From NCBI GenBank assembly GCA_016220085.1, contig JACRIN010000066.1, positions 160,525 to 224,524 on the forward strand: DNA of 64,000 nucleotides, given 5' to 3'. The translations under genes and the position numbers were made by a program. How positions within the stretch are numbered: the stretch's first letter is position 1; each line of letters begins with the position of its first letter. The notes under the pieces are model-generated. The model did not search any database and was not told the DNA's origin. It worked only from the letters and a program-made list of their open reading frames with translations. Below, in pieces: positions 37,911-46,903 of this stretch. The DNA comes from Planctomycetota bacterium (GTDB lineage Bacteria; Planctomycetota; UBA1135; GCA-002686595).

Positions 37911-40900
37911 ATGTCGCCTACCTCGACCACGTCCGCGCAACAGGCCGTTCCCGCCCGCCCGCTCACCCTCGGCATCCCGGGCTTCACGTTCGCCGACCTG
38001 CACCGGCCGGAGAAGCTCGCCGCGCTGCAGCGCGAGTTCGTCGACGACCTGAAGCGCGCCGACGCGGCGCTCGCCGGGCGCTACGAGGCATACCTCGCGA
38101 ACGGGCTGACGCTCTCCGCGCCGGAGGAGTCGACGCTCTTGATCGACGTCGGGCGTCACGTCTCGCGCTTCGTCGCGAAGCTCTTCGGAGTCGAGCAAGA
38201 GCTCCTCGAGCGCCGGCGGACGCTGGTCGATCGCCAGCTCGTCTTCAAAGTGCGCAACGAGTTCATCAAGAAGCACGTGCGCTCGGCGAAGCTCGCCGCG
38301 GGCCAGGACGCCAACGCGGTGCAGGCGAAAGCGCGCGCATTGCTCGCGAAGCTCCCCGGCCTGCCGATGGAGAAGGACAACGAAGAGCGCTTCGCGACGC
38401 GCGTGTGGACGCTCTTGCAGCGCGACGCGGGCGAGAAGGCGCTCGCCGGCTTCGACGAGACCGTTGGGCAGGCGTTGGAGACGATCGCGCTCCATCTGAA
38501 GCTCCTGCGCGATGCGAAAGATCCTTCGCTCGCCGGTTGGCGCTCGCTGCGCGAGCTCGAGACCCTCGATTTCGAGAAGGGGCTCGTCCACCACTGCCGC
38601 CCGATGCCGAACCTCACCGAGGCGATCGAGGGCAACGCGCGGCACTTCCGCCGCCGCGACGGCTTCAAGCTGACCGATCCGCGCACCGACGATTTCGGCG
38701 TGATGAGCGAGATCGACCAGTGCGTCTTCTGCCACGAGCGCGAGAAGGACTCCTGCACCAAGGGCCTGGTCGACAAGAAGACCGGCAAGTTCGCGAAGAA
38801 CCCGCTCGGCATCGAGCTCGCGGGCTGCCCGCTCGACGAGCGCATCTCCGAGATGCACTCGCTCTACGCCGAAGGCGATCCGCTCGGCGCGCTCGCGATG
38901 ATCACGATCGACAATCCGATGTGCCCGGGCACCGGCCACCGGATCTGCAACGACTGCATGAAGGCCTGCATCTTCCAGAAGCAGCAGCCCGTCAACATCC
39001 CGCAGATCGAGACCAAGGTGCTGACCGACACGCTCGACCTGCCGTTCGGCCCCGAGCTCTATCTCCTGTTCACGCGCTGGAATCCGCTGCGCAAGCAGCG
39101 CATCCACGCGCTGCCGTACAACGGCATCAACGTGCTGGTCGTCGGCATGGGGCCCGCGGGCTACACGCTCGCGCACTATCTCTGCAACGAGGGCTTCGGC
39201 GTCGTCGGCGTCGACGGGCTCAAGGTCGAGCCGCTGCCCGGTCAATGGACCGGTCGCAACGAGCGCGGCGAGCTCGCGGGCGAGCCTTCGCCGCTCGATC
39301 GCTTCGCCGCGTTGAAGCGCGAGCTCGACGAGCGCGTGCTGCTCGGCTTCGGCGGCGTCTCCGAGTACGGCATCACCGTGCGCTGGGACAAGAACTTCCT
39401 CTCGCTGCCCTACCTGTCGCTCTTACGGCGCGAGAACTTCGAGATCCACGGCGGCGTGCGCTTCGGCGGCACGCTCGATCTCGACCAAGCGTGGAAGTAC
39501 GGCTTCGACCACGTCGCGATCGCGTCCGGCGCGGGCAAGCCGACGATCGTGTCGATGAAGAACAACCTCTCGCGCGGCGTGCGCAAGGCGTCGGACTTCC
39601 TGATGGCGCTGCAGCTCACCGGCGCGTTCAAGAAGGACTCGTTCGCCAACCTGCAACTGCGCATGCCGGTCGTCGTCATCGGCGGCGGCTTGACCGGCAT
39701 CGACACCGCGACCGAAGCGTTGGCGTACTACCCGCTGCAGGTCGAGAAGATGGCGAGCCGCTACGACGAGCTCTCCAAGCGCTTCGGCGAGCCGACGGTG
39801 CGACGCTTCTTCAACCAGGAAGAGGCCGAGATGCTCGACGAGATGCTCGCGCACGGCCGCGCGGTGATCGCCGAGCGCAAGCGCGCCGCCGACGCGAAGG
39901 AAACGCCGTGCTTCGCGCCGCTGGTGCGCGGCTGGGGCGGCGTGCGGCTCGTCTATCGCAAGAACCTCGCGGACTCGCCGGCGTACCGCCTGAACCACGA
40001 GGAGATCATCAAGGCGCTCGAGGAAGGCATCACGATCGTCGAGAGCATGGCTCCGATCGAAGTGCTGCTCGACAAGCACGGCGCGGTGCGCGGCGTGACG
40101 TTCGAGCGCCAGCTCCTGACCGCGGAAGGCCGTTGGAAGGGCTCGGGCGAGATCGTCGAGATGAACGCGCGCACGGTGCTCGTCGCCGCCGGCACCAGCC
40201 CGAACATCACCTACGAGCAGGAGAACCCCGGCACGTTCAAGCTCGACAAGTGGAAGAGCTTCTTCCAGGTCCATCAGAGCGCGAGCGGCAAGCTCGAGCC
40301 GATCGAGGACCAGAAGCGCGCCAAGGGCGCGATGTTCACGTCGTACGAAGACGGCCGCCACACGGTCTCCGTCTATGGCGACAACCACCCCGCGTACGCC
40401 GGCAACGTCGTCAAGGCGATGGCGTCCGCGCGCGACGGTTACCTGCGCGTCGTCGAGACGTTCCGCAAGCGGCTCGCCGGTGCTTCGAACGACTCCGGTG
40501 CGATCGCGGAACGCCGCGCGGGCTGGAGGAAGTTCGTGCAGAAGCTCGGCTTCGAGCTCACCGCGGTCGTCCACGAGGTCAACCGACTGACGCCGACGAT
40601 CACCGAGGTCGTCGTGCACGCTCCCGCGGCGGCGCGGCACTTCCAGCCGGGCCAGTTCTACCGGCTCCAGAACTTCGAGGTGAACGCGGGACTGGTCAAG
40701 GGCACCAAGCTGCAGCTCGAAGGCATCGCGCTGACCGGCGCGTGGACCGATCCGGCGCGCGGACTGCTGTCGATGATCGTGCTCGAGATGGGCGTGAGCT
40801 CGCGCTTGGTCGCGCTGCTCAAACCCGGCGAGCGCGTCGTCGTCATGGGCCCGACCGGCGCTCCCACCGAGATCCCGGAAGGCCAGAAGGTGCTGCTCGC

Positions 40901-41549
40901 GGGCGGCGGACTCGGCAACGCGGTGCTGTTTTCGATCGGGCGCGCGCTGCGTGCGAAGAACAACGAGGTCGTCTACTTCGCGGCGTTCCGTCGCGGCGAG
41001 GACCTCTTCAAGCGCGAGGAGATCGAGTCGGCCGCCGACGTGGTCGTGTGGTCGACCGACTCCGGCTCGGACATCGTGCCGAGCAAGGCGCGGCCGTACG
41101 ACCGACACTTCCGCGGCAACGTCGTGCAGGCGATGCTCGCGTACGCGAAGGAAGAGCTCGGCGAGAGCATGATCCAGCTCTCCGACTGCTCGCGCATGAT
41201 CGTGATCGGCTCCGATCGGATGATGAACGCGGTGCGCGAGGCGCGCTTCGCGGCGCTGAAGCCGCACCTGCAAGCTGGGCACGTCGCGATCGGCTCCATC
41301 AACTCGCCGATGCAGTGCATGATGAAGGAGATCTGCGCGCAGTGTCTGTGCAAGCACGTCGATCCCGTCACGCGCGCGGAGGCGGCGCCGGTGTTCTCGT
41401 GCTCGAACCAGGACCAGGCGCTCGACGAGGTCGATTTCGACAACCTCCAACAGCGCCTGCGCGCGAACTCGGTCGCGGAGAAGCTCTCGAACCTGTGGCT
41501 CGACCACCTGGTGCACGAGGGCAAGCTCCCGATCTGGTCGACCTTGTAG
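37911..41549 (+). CDS. Multidomain FAD/NAD(P) oxidoreductase fused to PyrK/ferredoxin-reductase-like module
   Basis: Cys clusters CVFCHEREKDSC...CPGTGHRICNDCMKAC; INVLVVGMGPAGYTLAHYL; VVVIGGGLTGIDTATEAL; C-term FQPGQFYRLQ...CSRMIVIGSDRMM...CMMKEICAQCLCKH. Confidence 0.85.
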   Translation: MSPTSTTSAQQAVPARPLTLGIPGFTFADLHRPEKLAALQREFVDDLKRADAALAGRYEAYLANGLTLSAPEESTLLIDVGRHVSRFVAKLFGVEQELLERRRTLVDRQLVFKVRNEFIKKHVRSAKLAAGQDANAVQAKARALLAKLPGLPMEKDNEERFATRVWTLLQRDAGEKALAGFDETVGQALETIALHLKLLRDAKDPSLAGWRSLRELETLDFEKGLVHHCRPMPNLTEAIEGNARHFRRRDGFKLTDPRTDDFGVMSEIDQCVFCHEREKDSCTKGLVDKKTGKFAKNPLGIELAGCPLDERISEMHSLYAEGDPLGALAMITIDNPMCPGTGHRICNDCMKACIFQKQQPVNIPQIETKVLTDTLDLPFGPELYLLFTRWNPLRKQRIHALPYNGINVLVVGMGPAGYTLAHYLCNEGFGVVGVDGLKVEPLPGQWTGRNERGELAGEPSPLDRFAALKRELDERVLLGFGGVSEYGITVRWDKNFLSLPYLSLLRRENFEIHGGVRFGGTLDLDQAWKYGFDHVAIASGAGKPTIVSMKNNLSRGVRKASDFLMALQLTGAFKKDSFANLQLRMPVVVIGGGLTGIDTATEALAYYPLQVEKMASRYDELSKRFGEPTVRRFFNQEEAEMLDEMLAHGRAVIAERKRAADAKETPCFAPLVRGWGGVRLVYRKNLADSPAYRLNHEEIIKALEEGITIVESMAPIEVLLDKHGAVRGVTFERQLLTAEGRWKGSGEIVEMNARTVLVAAGTSPNITYEQENPGTFKLDKWKSFFQVHQSASGKLEPIEDQKRAKGAMFTSYEDGRHTVSVYGDNHPAYAGNVVKAMASARDGYLRVVETFRKRLAGASNDSGAIAERRAGWRKFVQKLGFELTAVVHEVNRLTPTITEVVVHAPAAARHFQPGQFYRLQNFEVNAGLVKGTKLQLEGIALTGAWTDPARGLLSMIVLEMGVSSRLVALLKPGERVVVMGPTGAPTEIPEGQKVLLAGGGLGNAVLFSIGRALRAKNNEVVYFAAFRRGEDLFKREEIESAADVVVWSTDSGSDIVPSKARPYDRHFRGNVVQAMLAYAKEELGESMIQLSDCSRMIVIGSDRMMNAVREARFAALKPHLQAGHVAIGSINSPMQCMMKEICAQCLCKHVDPVTRAEAAPVFSCSNQDQALDEVDFDNLQQRLRANSVAEKLSNLWLDHLVHEGKLPIWSTL

Positions 41550-41670
41550 GCGCCGGGTTCCCGCGCGGCTCGTTCGCCACGCCGCGCACAACGCAACCGC
41601 GCCCCGCGAACTCGCCGCGGAGATGCCGGGCTCCATGCCGCGTACCGCCGCCGCGCCGGGTCACTGTCGC

Positions 41671-43296
41671 TCAGCGGCCGCGCAACTCCTCGACGCGACG
41701 CACGAGGACCTCCCCGGCCGGGAGCGCGTCGAGCACGGGCTCGAGCCGGGTGAACCACTCGATCGCCTCCGGGTCGTGGCGCTCCGCGTCGATCGCGTGG
41801 ATCGCGTGGGCACGGCCTCCGATCGCGTAGTGACCGACCGCCAAGCCGCCGATCGCGGTTTGCCCCGCGGACACACCGCCGAAGCTCAGCAACCCGACCG
41901 CAAGTCCGCCGAGCGCGAACACGCCGAGCGACAGACCGCCGAATGCGAACAACCCTGCCGCGAGTGCGCCGAACGCGAACACTCCGCGCACGACTCCGCC
42001 GAGCGCGACGAAGCCGATCGCTTGCGGGCCGTACGCGAACCAACCCTTCGCGACCTTGTTCTTCCCGGCGACGGAAGGCACGAGATGCACCAGCGGCCAC
42101 CCGAGGAACGTGCGCGCGGAGCGGTACTCGCGCCGGAGTTGGAACACGCCGACGTAGACGCGGCCGACGCGCTTCCACGCGCTTCCCTCGCGAGCGAGCG
42201 CCTGGGGCGGATGCCCCTCGGAAATCGCCTGCAGATCGACCGCCAACTCCAGCGCGGTCGGATAACGCTCGCTCGGCGACTTCGCCATCGCACGGCGCAC
42301 GACCGCGTCGACGCCGGTGGAAAGCGTCGGCACCAGCGAGCGAGCGCTCGGCGGCTCCGAGCTGCGCAGACGCTCGAGCACCTGCAGCACCGTGTCGCCT
42401 TCGTATGGCCGTCTGCCGGTCAAACCTTCGAACAGCGTGACGCCGAGCGAATAGACGTCGGTGCGACGATCGACGGGCTCGGCGATCAGCGTCGCCTGCT
42501 CCGGCGACATGTAGTACGGCGTGCCGAGCGGTTCGCCGGACAGCGACAGCCCCGGATCGCCGTCGCCTTTCGCGAGCCCGAAGTCCGCGATCACCGCGCG
42601 GCCGTCCGCGTGGATCAGAATGTTCGACGGCTTGACGTCGCGATGGACGAGCCCGAGCTCGTGCGCGACCCCGAGAGCGCGCGCGACCGGCGCGAGGAAC
42701 GCGCACAACGCTCGCTCGAGCTTCGCGCCGCCCGCGCGGAAGCCGGTCAGCCGCTCGAGGTCCTCGCCGGTCGGCCGTGCGAGCTTCGCGAGCTCCGCGA
42801 GCTCCGCGTACACGTCGGCGAGCGTCCGGCCCTCGACGTACTCCATCGCGAGGAAGTGCCAACCGTCCGCTTCCCCGACCGCGTGAACCTGCACGATGTG
42901 CGGGTGCTGCAAGCGCGCGATCGCCAGGGCCTCGCGACGGAAGCGGTCGACGTTGCGGCGCTCGAGCGCGAGCCCGGGCCGCAGCACTTTGAGAGCGACC
43001 GGCCGCCTGAGCTCGAGCTGGTTCGCGAGGTAGACGATCGCCATGCCTCCGCGGCCGAGCTCGCGCACGATTTCGAACCGATCGAGCCTCACCCCCGGCC
43101 CGAGCGGCGCTCCGGCGCGCGGCGCGGTGGCGACGCCGGCTTGGATCATTCGAAAGCATCGTTGGAGCGCTTCGCGGTGCGCCTCGGGCGCGCGAGCGAG
43201 GATCTCGGCCTCGCCGGCCGGCCCGCCGCGCGCGACGCGGTCGGAGTACTCGGCCACGAGCCGGTCCAGCAAGTCGTCGACGGATTGGGCTTCCAT
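41671..43296 (-). CDS. Serine/threonine protein kinase with C-terminal decapeptide repeats
   Basis: IVRELGRGGMAIVYLANQ...LVHRDVKPSNILIHADGRAVIADFGLAKG...GTPYYMSPEQATL. Confidence 0.92.
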   Translation of the reverse strand: MEAQSVDDLLDRLVAEYSDRVARGGPAGEAEILARAPEAHREALQRCFRMIQAGVATAPRAGAPLGPGVRLDRFEIVRELGRGGMAIVYLANQLELRRPVALKVLRPGLALERRNVDRFRREALAIARLQHPHIVQVHAVGEADGWHFLAMEYVEGRTLADVYAELAELAKLARPTGEDLERLTGFRAGGAKLERALCAFLAPVARALGVAHELGLVHRDVKPSNILIHADGRAVIADFGLAKGDGDPGLSLSGEPLGTPYYMSPEQATLIAEPVDRRTDVYSLGVTLFEGLTGRRPYEGDTVLQVLERLRSSEPPSARSLVPTLSTGVDAVVRRAMAKSPSERYPTALELAVDLQAISEGHPPQALAREGSAWKRVGRVYVGVFQLRREYRSARTFLGWPLVHLVPSVAGKNKVAKGWFAYGPQAIGFVALGGVVRGVFAFGALAAGLFAFGGLSLGVFALGGLAVGLLSFGGVSAGQTAIGGLAVGHYAIGGRAHAIHAIDAERHDPEAIEWFTRLEPVLDALPAGEVLVRRVEELRGR

Positions 43297-43439
43297 GGAG
43301 AGTCCAGGCGCAAGTCGAAGCTCGATTCGTCGCGTCGACCAGAAAAAAACCGAGGCGGCGAACTTCCGCGGCGCTGCCTCTCACCGCTGTGCCGAAAACG
43401 CGCGATCTCCGCCACCGCGGCGGGGTCGTGCGGTCTGTG

Positions 43440-44153
43440 CAGGTTGGAGTCCAACGGAGGATCGACTCGCCATGCCATTCCAACGACGAGCCCCACGCCT
43501 TCGAGCACCACCGCATCCGCACGCCGCTGACCGTGCCGCTCGGGGTCGAGGGCGTCAGCGACTTCCTGGTTGCCGCCGAGGTCGGCACGCTGCCCGCGCT
43601 CCCCCCAAGGGCAAGCGCGGTCGACGCAAGTGCGATTCGCCCCGCAGGAGTCAGTCGCGCCAGAAGGTGAAAGCCGCGCTCAGGGTCCGCTTCGACTTCG
43701 CGCCGAAGGACCGCACGAGCTCGCTGTGGACCGACAAGAAGTCGACCTACCCGACTTCGATCCTCCCTGTTTTCGGCCACCGCCGCACGCACCCGATGAT
43801 CTCGTCGAAGGCTCCGCGCGACGGCTCGAGCCCGCCGTGGACGAGCGACCACCTCAACGCCTCGGCGCGCGATGGCGTCTCGCGCCCGGCGCGCCCGGTG
43901 CGCTCAACGCGCCCAACGCACTCGGTGCGCTCGGTGCGCTTCGTGCGCCGGACCTGGTCGAGGCGAAGAAGCTGCACTGGCTCGAGGGCCACCTCTCGAT
44001 CCTCGAGCTGCTACCGCAACTTCATCCGCGCGAGAATCAACCGCAAACCGCGCGAGACCCCGACGATGAAGGCGGGTCTCGAGGACCGCCCGTGGAGCGT
44101 CGGCGAACTCCTTCGCTGGCGCGTTTCCCCCTCCGTTCTGGCACAGCGATGAG
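43440..44153 (+). pseudogene. Degenerate transposase-like remnant with frame changes
   Basis: Spread over frames: FEHHRIRTPLTVPLGVEGVSDFLVAAEVGTLPA / KGKRGRRKCDSPRRSQSRQKVKAALRVRFDFAPKDRTSSLWTDKKSTYPTSILPVFGHRRTHPMISSKAPRDG...DHLNASARDGVSR / LVEAKKLHWLEGHLSILELL / CYRNFIRARINRKPRETPTMKAGLEDRPWSVGELLRWR. Confidence 0.6.
43881..43952. repeat. 9-bp imperfect tandem repeat, 8 units
   Basis: cgcgcccgg cgcgcccgg tgcgctcaa cgcgcccaa cgcactcgg tgcgctcgg tgcgcttcg tgcgccgga. Confidence 0.85.
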
Positions 44154-44195
44154 AGGCAGTGTCTGTCGAATCCGCTCCGCGAGGCGCCGCCGGGC

Positions 44196-44816
44196 TCACG
44201 ACAAGCCGGCCGCTGCCTGCCACGCGAGCAACGCGCGTCGGTAGAGCGAATGCACCGCGGTCTCGCTGCGCCCCATCCGCCGAGCGACCTCGGCCGCGGG
44301 CAGGCCTTCGAGCTGGCGCAGCGCGATCACCCGCCGTTGGTCCGGAGGCAGCGACGCGAACGCGCGCTCGAGGCGAGCTTGCTCCTCTGCGGCTCCGGCG
44401 CGCGTCGCGGGGCCGGCGGTCGCCGCGAGCAACGCGCTCTCGCTCGGCCCGAGCGTCGACCCGTCGGCGCGCCCGAGGCGTCCGAGTCCAACGGAGTGCT
44501 CCGCGTGCTCGCCGCGCTTCGCCGCGCGCCAAAAGCGGACTCCGTCGATCACGACGTGCCTCGCGAGCTCGGCGAGCCAGCGCCCGAACGCCGCATCGCC
44601 CTCCTCGGCGCCCGGTGCACGGCGGCGGTCGCGGATCGCGCGCAGACAAACCTCTTGAAGCAAGTCGTCAAGCTCCATTCGACGCCGCAGCGCGGAACCA
44701 GCGAGGTGCCCGAGCAAGAGCCGCACTCGGCCGAGCTGCCGCTCGAGGCGAGCGCCGAACTCGCAGGGCTCCTCGAAAGGAGCGGAGGGGCCCGGCGCGC
44801 GCGGCTCGTCGCTCAT
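44196..44816 (-). CDS. ECF-type sigma-70 factor
   Basis: MELDDLLQEVCLRAIRDRR...AFGRWLAELARHVVIDGVRFWRAAKR...LPPDQRRVIALRQLEGLPAAEVARRMGRSETAVHSLYRRALLAW. Confidence 0.87.
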   Translation of the reverse strand: MSDEPRAPGPSAPFEEPCEFGARLERQLGRVRLLLGHLAGSALRRRMELDDLLQEVCLRAIRDRRRAPGAEEGDAAFGRWLAELARHVVIDGVRFWRAAKRGEHAEHSVGLGRLGRADGSTLGPSESALLAATAGPATRAGAAEEQARLERAFASLPPDQRRVIALRQLEGLPAAEVARRMGRSETAVHSLYRRALLAWQAAAGLS

Positions 44817-45433
44817 CGGGGCATGCCCGGCGCGACGAGGCGCGCGAGCTCGATCACCAACGCACGGACGATGCGCGTCTGCTCCGCGATCGGCGCTTGC
44901 GCGACGGTCGGCAGGTGCAGGAAGACCGCGGGCACGCCGAGCGACCGACCGCGCTCGAGCAACGCGTGATAGACGCGCTCGCAGACGAAGCCGCCGGCGT
45001 CGTCGGAGCAGAGCACGTCGCTCGCGCCGCCAACGCGCAGCGCCACGGCGAGTCGCGCGAGATCGAGCTCGGTCGCGAGGTCGCCCGTGAGCCCGGCCGT
45101 CGCCTCGCCCGCGCCGCGGCCGTCGTTGTCGCGCCGATCGCCCTCGAGCCGGGCGCGCGCGCGCCGTTCGAGACGGTACACGCCGCCGCGCGATTGCACA
45201 CCGAGCCCGAGCAACGCCGCGGGCGGCGCGTCGAGGCCGGCGAGCCAGCGCTCGAGCTCGCGTGGCGCACGCTCGAAAGTGACCGAGAGCTCCGCCGCGA
45301 CGACCTGCACGCCGGGCGGAGGCTCGCGTTCGAGCGCGAACGCGATCGCTCGGCTCGGGTTCTCGACGACGGCGACGTCGCTCTCGCCTCGGAAGGCGCC
45401 GAAGCCGGTGATCGCGATGCGGGTCGGTTGCAC
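44813..45433 (-). CDS. pcp: Pyroglutamyl-peptidase I family
   Basis: IAITGFGAFRGESDVAVVENPSRAIA...LLGLGVQSRGGVYRLERRA...VLCSDDAGGFVCERVYHALL. Confidence 0.8.
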   Translation of the reverse strand: MQPTRIAITGFGAFRGESDVAVVENPSRAIAFALEREPPPGVQVVAAELSVTFERAPRELERWLAGLDAPPAALLGLGVQSRGGVYRLERRARARLEGDRRDNDGRGAGEATAGLTGDLATELDLARLAVALRVGGASDVLCSDDAGGFVCERVYHALLERGRSLGVPAVFLHLPTVAQAPIAEQTRIVRALVIELARLVAPGMPR

Positions 45434-45570
45434 GGCGCGACATTACGGTGTCGCTCGGGTTTCGCCACCTCCGAGCGGTCGCGCGGGGCGCCACGAGCCT
45501 TCAGCCGACGGGACCGCGACCTGTCGCCGGCCGCGGAGCGCCGGGCAACACCTCCCGATGCACCCCGAGC

Positions 45571-46887
45571 TCAGCGACGCCGAGCGGCTGCGTGCGCGGC
45601 GTGCTCCGACTCGTCGTCCGCGCGCAGGCAGGCGAGCGCCTGCTCCGCCGACGCGCGGACCGACGCGTCGGCGTGCTCGGTCGCGAGCACCAACGCGGGT
45701 TCGGCGACCGGCGAGCCGAGTTCGTCGAGGATCTCGCAGGCGAGCCGGACGAGCTCGGGCTCGCTGCGCTCGAGCGCGACGACGACGTGCGCCGCCGCTT
45801 CGTGCCGGAAGAGACGTGCGTGGCCGAGCGCATGGAGCTCCGCGACCGCCGTCGCGCGGTCCGACGAACGCAGGTCCGCGACGCGCGCCTCCGCGCGGGT
45901 CCAGTCGCGTTGCTCGCGCCGGAACCACTCGGTCCACTCCTCCGAATCGCGGCCGATCGCCTTGCGCGAGATCCGGCGCAGCGAGTCGAGCGCGGTGCGA
46001 GCAACGTCGGTCTCGGCGTCGAGCAGCTCGATCAGCTCGCCGATCGCATCGACGTCTTCGAGCGCGACCGACGTCTGGCACGCGGCGCGGCGAAGCATCG
46101 GATCGCCGTCGTGCAGATAGGCGCGCACCGCTTCACGCGCGCTCTCCGGGAACGGCGGCGCGAGCGCTCGTGCGACGCGGCCGAGCTCGCCGAGCACGCG
46201 CAGATCGAGCTCGCGCCGCGCGCCGAGCAGCCCTCCGAGCGCGCCGAGGCTCTCTTCGTCGCGCAGCGTGCCCGCCGCGCGGATCACCGCGTCCGCGAGC
46301 GGCGCCTGCACGTCGCGATAGAGCGCCCAGAGTTGCTTCAGGGCCTCCGGATGGCGGCCGAGGATCGACGCGAGCGCCATCCCGAACGTCTCGCGCACCT
46401 CCGGCGGAGTTGCGGCCGCGTCGACGTGCCGCGCGCAGAGTCGCTGCAATAGCCCGAGGTCGTCGACGTTGCCCGCGAGCGCGAGGATCCGCAGCGCGAC
46501 CAGCGCGTCCTCGGCTCGGCTCTCGCGCTCGGCAACCCCCGAGAGGAAGCGGACGACCTCGGTGCGCGGCGCGCGCGCGGCGGCGGCGATCAGCGCGAGC
46601 TGGACGTCGGGCGAGATCGGCAGGGCGAGCTCTTTCGAGTCGTCGACGCGCACGACGAGCTCGCGATTCACCGCGAGCTCGAACGCGCGCGGCAACGCGG
46701 CGGCGCCGAACGAGGCGAGAGCGCGCGCGTGCGCCTCGACTTGGCGATCGGGGTGGCCGATCGCGTCGAGGACGCAGCGCTCGAACGAACCGGGCCCTGC
46801 AGCCTGCGCGCGGGCACAAGGAGCCAGGGCGGCGAGCGACGTCGCGGCGAGCAAAGCGAAGACGAAGCGAGGGAACGCGTGGAGCAT
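45571..46887 (-). CDS. Secreted HEAT-repeat protein
   Basis: MLHAFPRFVFALLAATSLAALAPCARAQA; repeated helical A/L/E-rich units. Confidence 0.72.
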   Translation of the reverse strand: MLHAFPRFVFALLAATSLAALAPCARAQAAGPGSFERCVLDAIGHPDRQVEAHARALASFGAAALPRAFELAVNRELVVRVDDSKELALPISPDVQLALIAAAARAPRTEVVRFLSGVAERESRAEDALVALRILALAGNVDDLGLLQRLCARHVDAAATPPEVRETFGMALASILGRHPEALKQLWALYRDVQAPLADAVIRAAGTLRDEESLGALGGLLGARRELDLRVLGELGRVARALAPPFPESAREAVRAYLHDGDPMLRRAACQTSVALEDVDAIGELIELLDAETDVARTALDSLRRISRKAIGRDSEEWTEWFRREQRDWTRAEARVADLRSSDRATAVAELHALGHARLFRHEAAAHVVVALERSEPELVRLACEILDELGSPVAEPALVLATEHADASVRASAEQALACLRADDESEHAAHAAARRR

Positions 46888-46903
46888 GGTCGGGTTCTGG
46901 GCG

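Noticed and set aside
39423-41636. 737-aa minus-strand ORF
   Set aside because: Antisense to the redox fusion gene with strong motifs on the plus strand.
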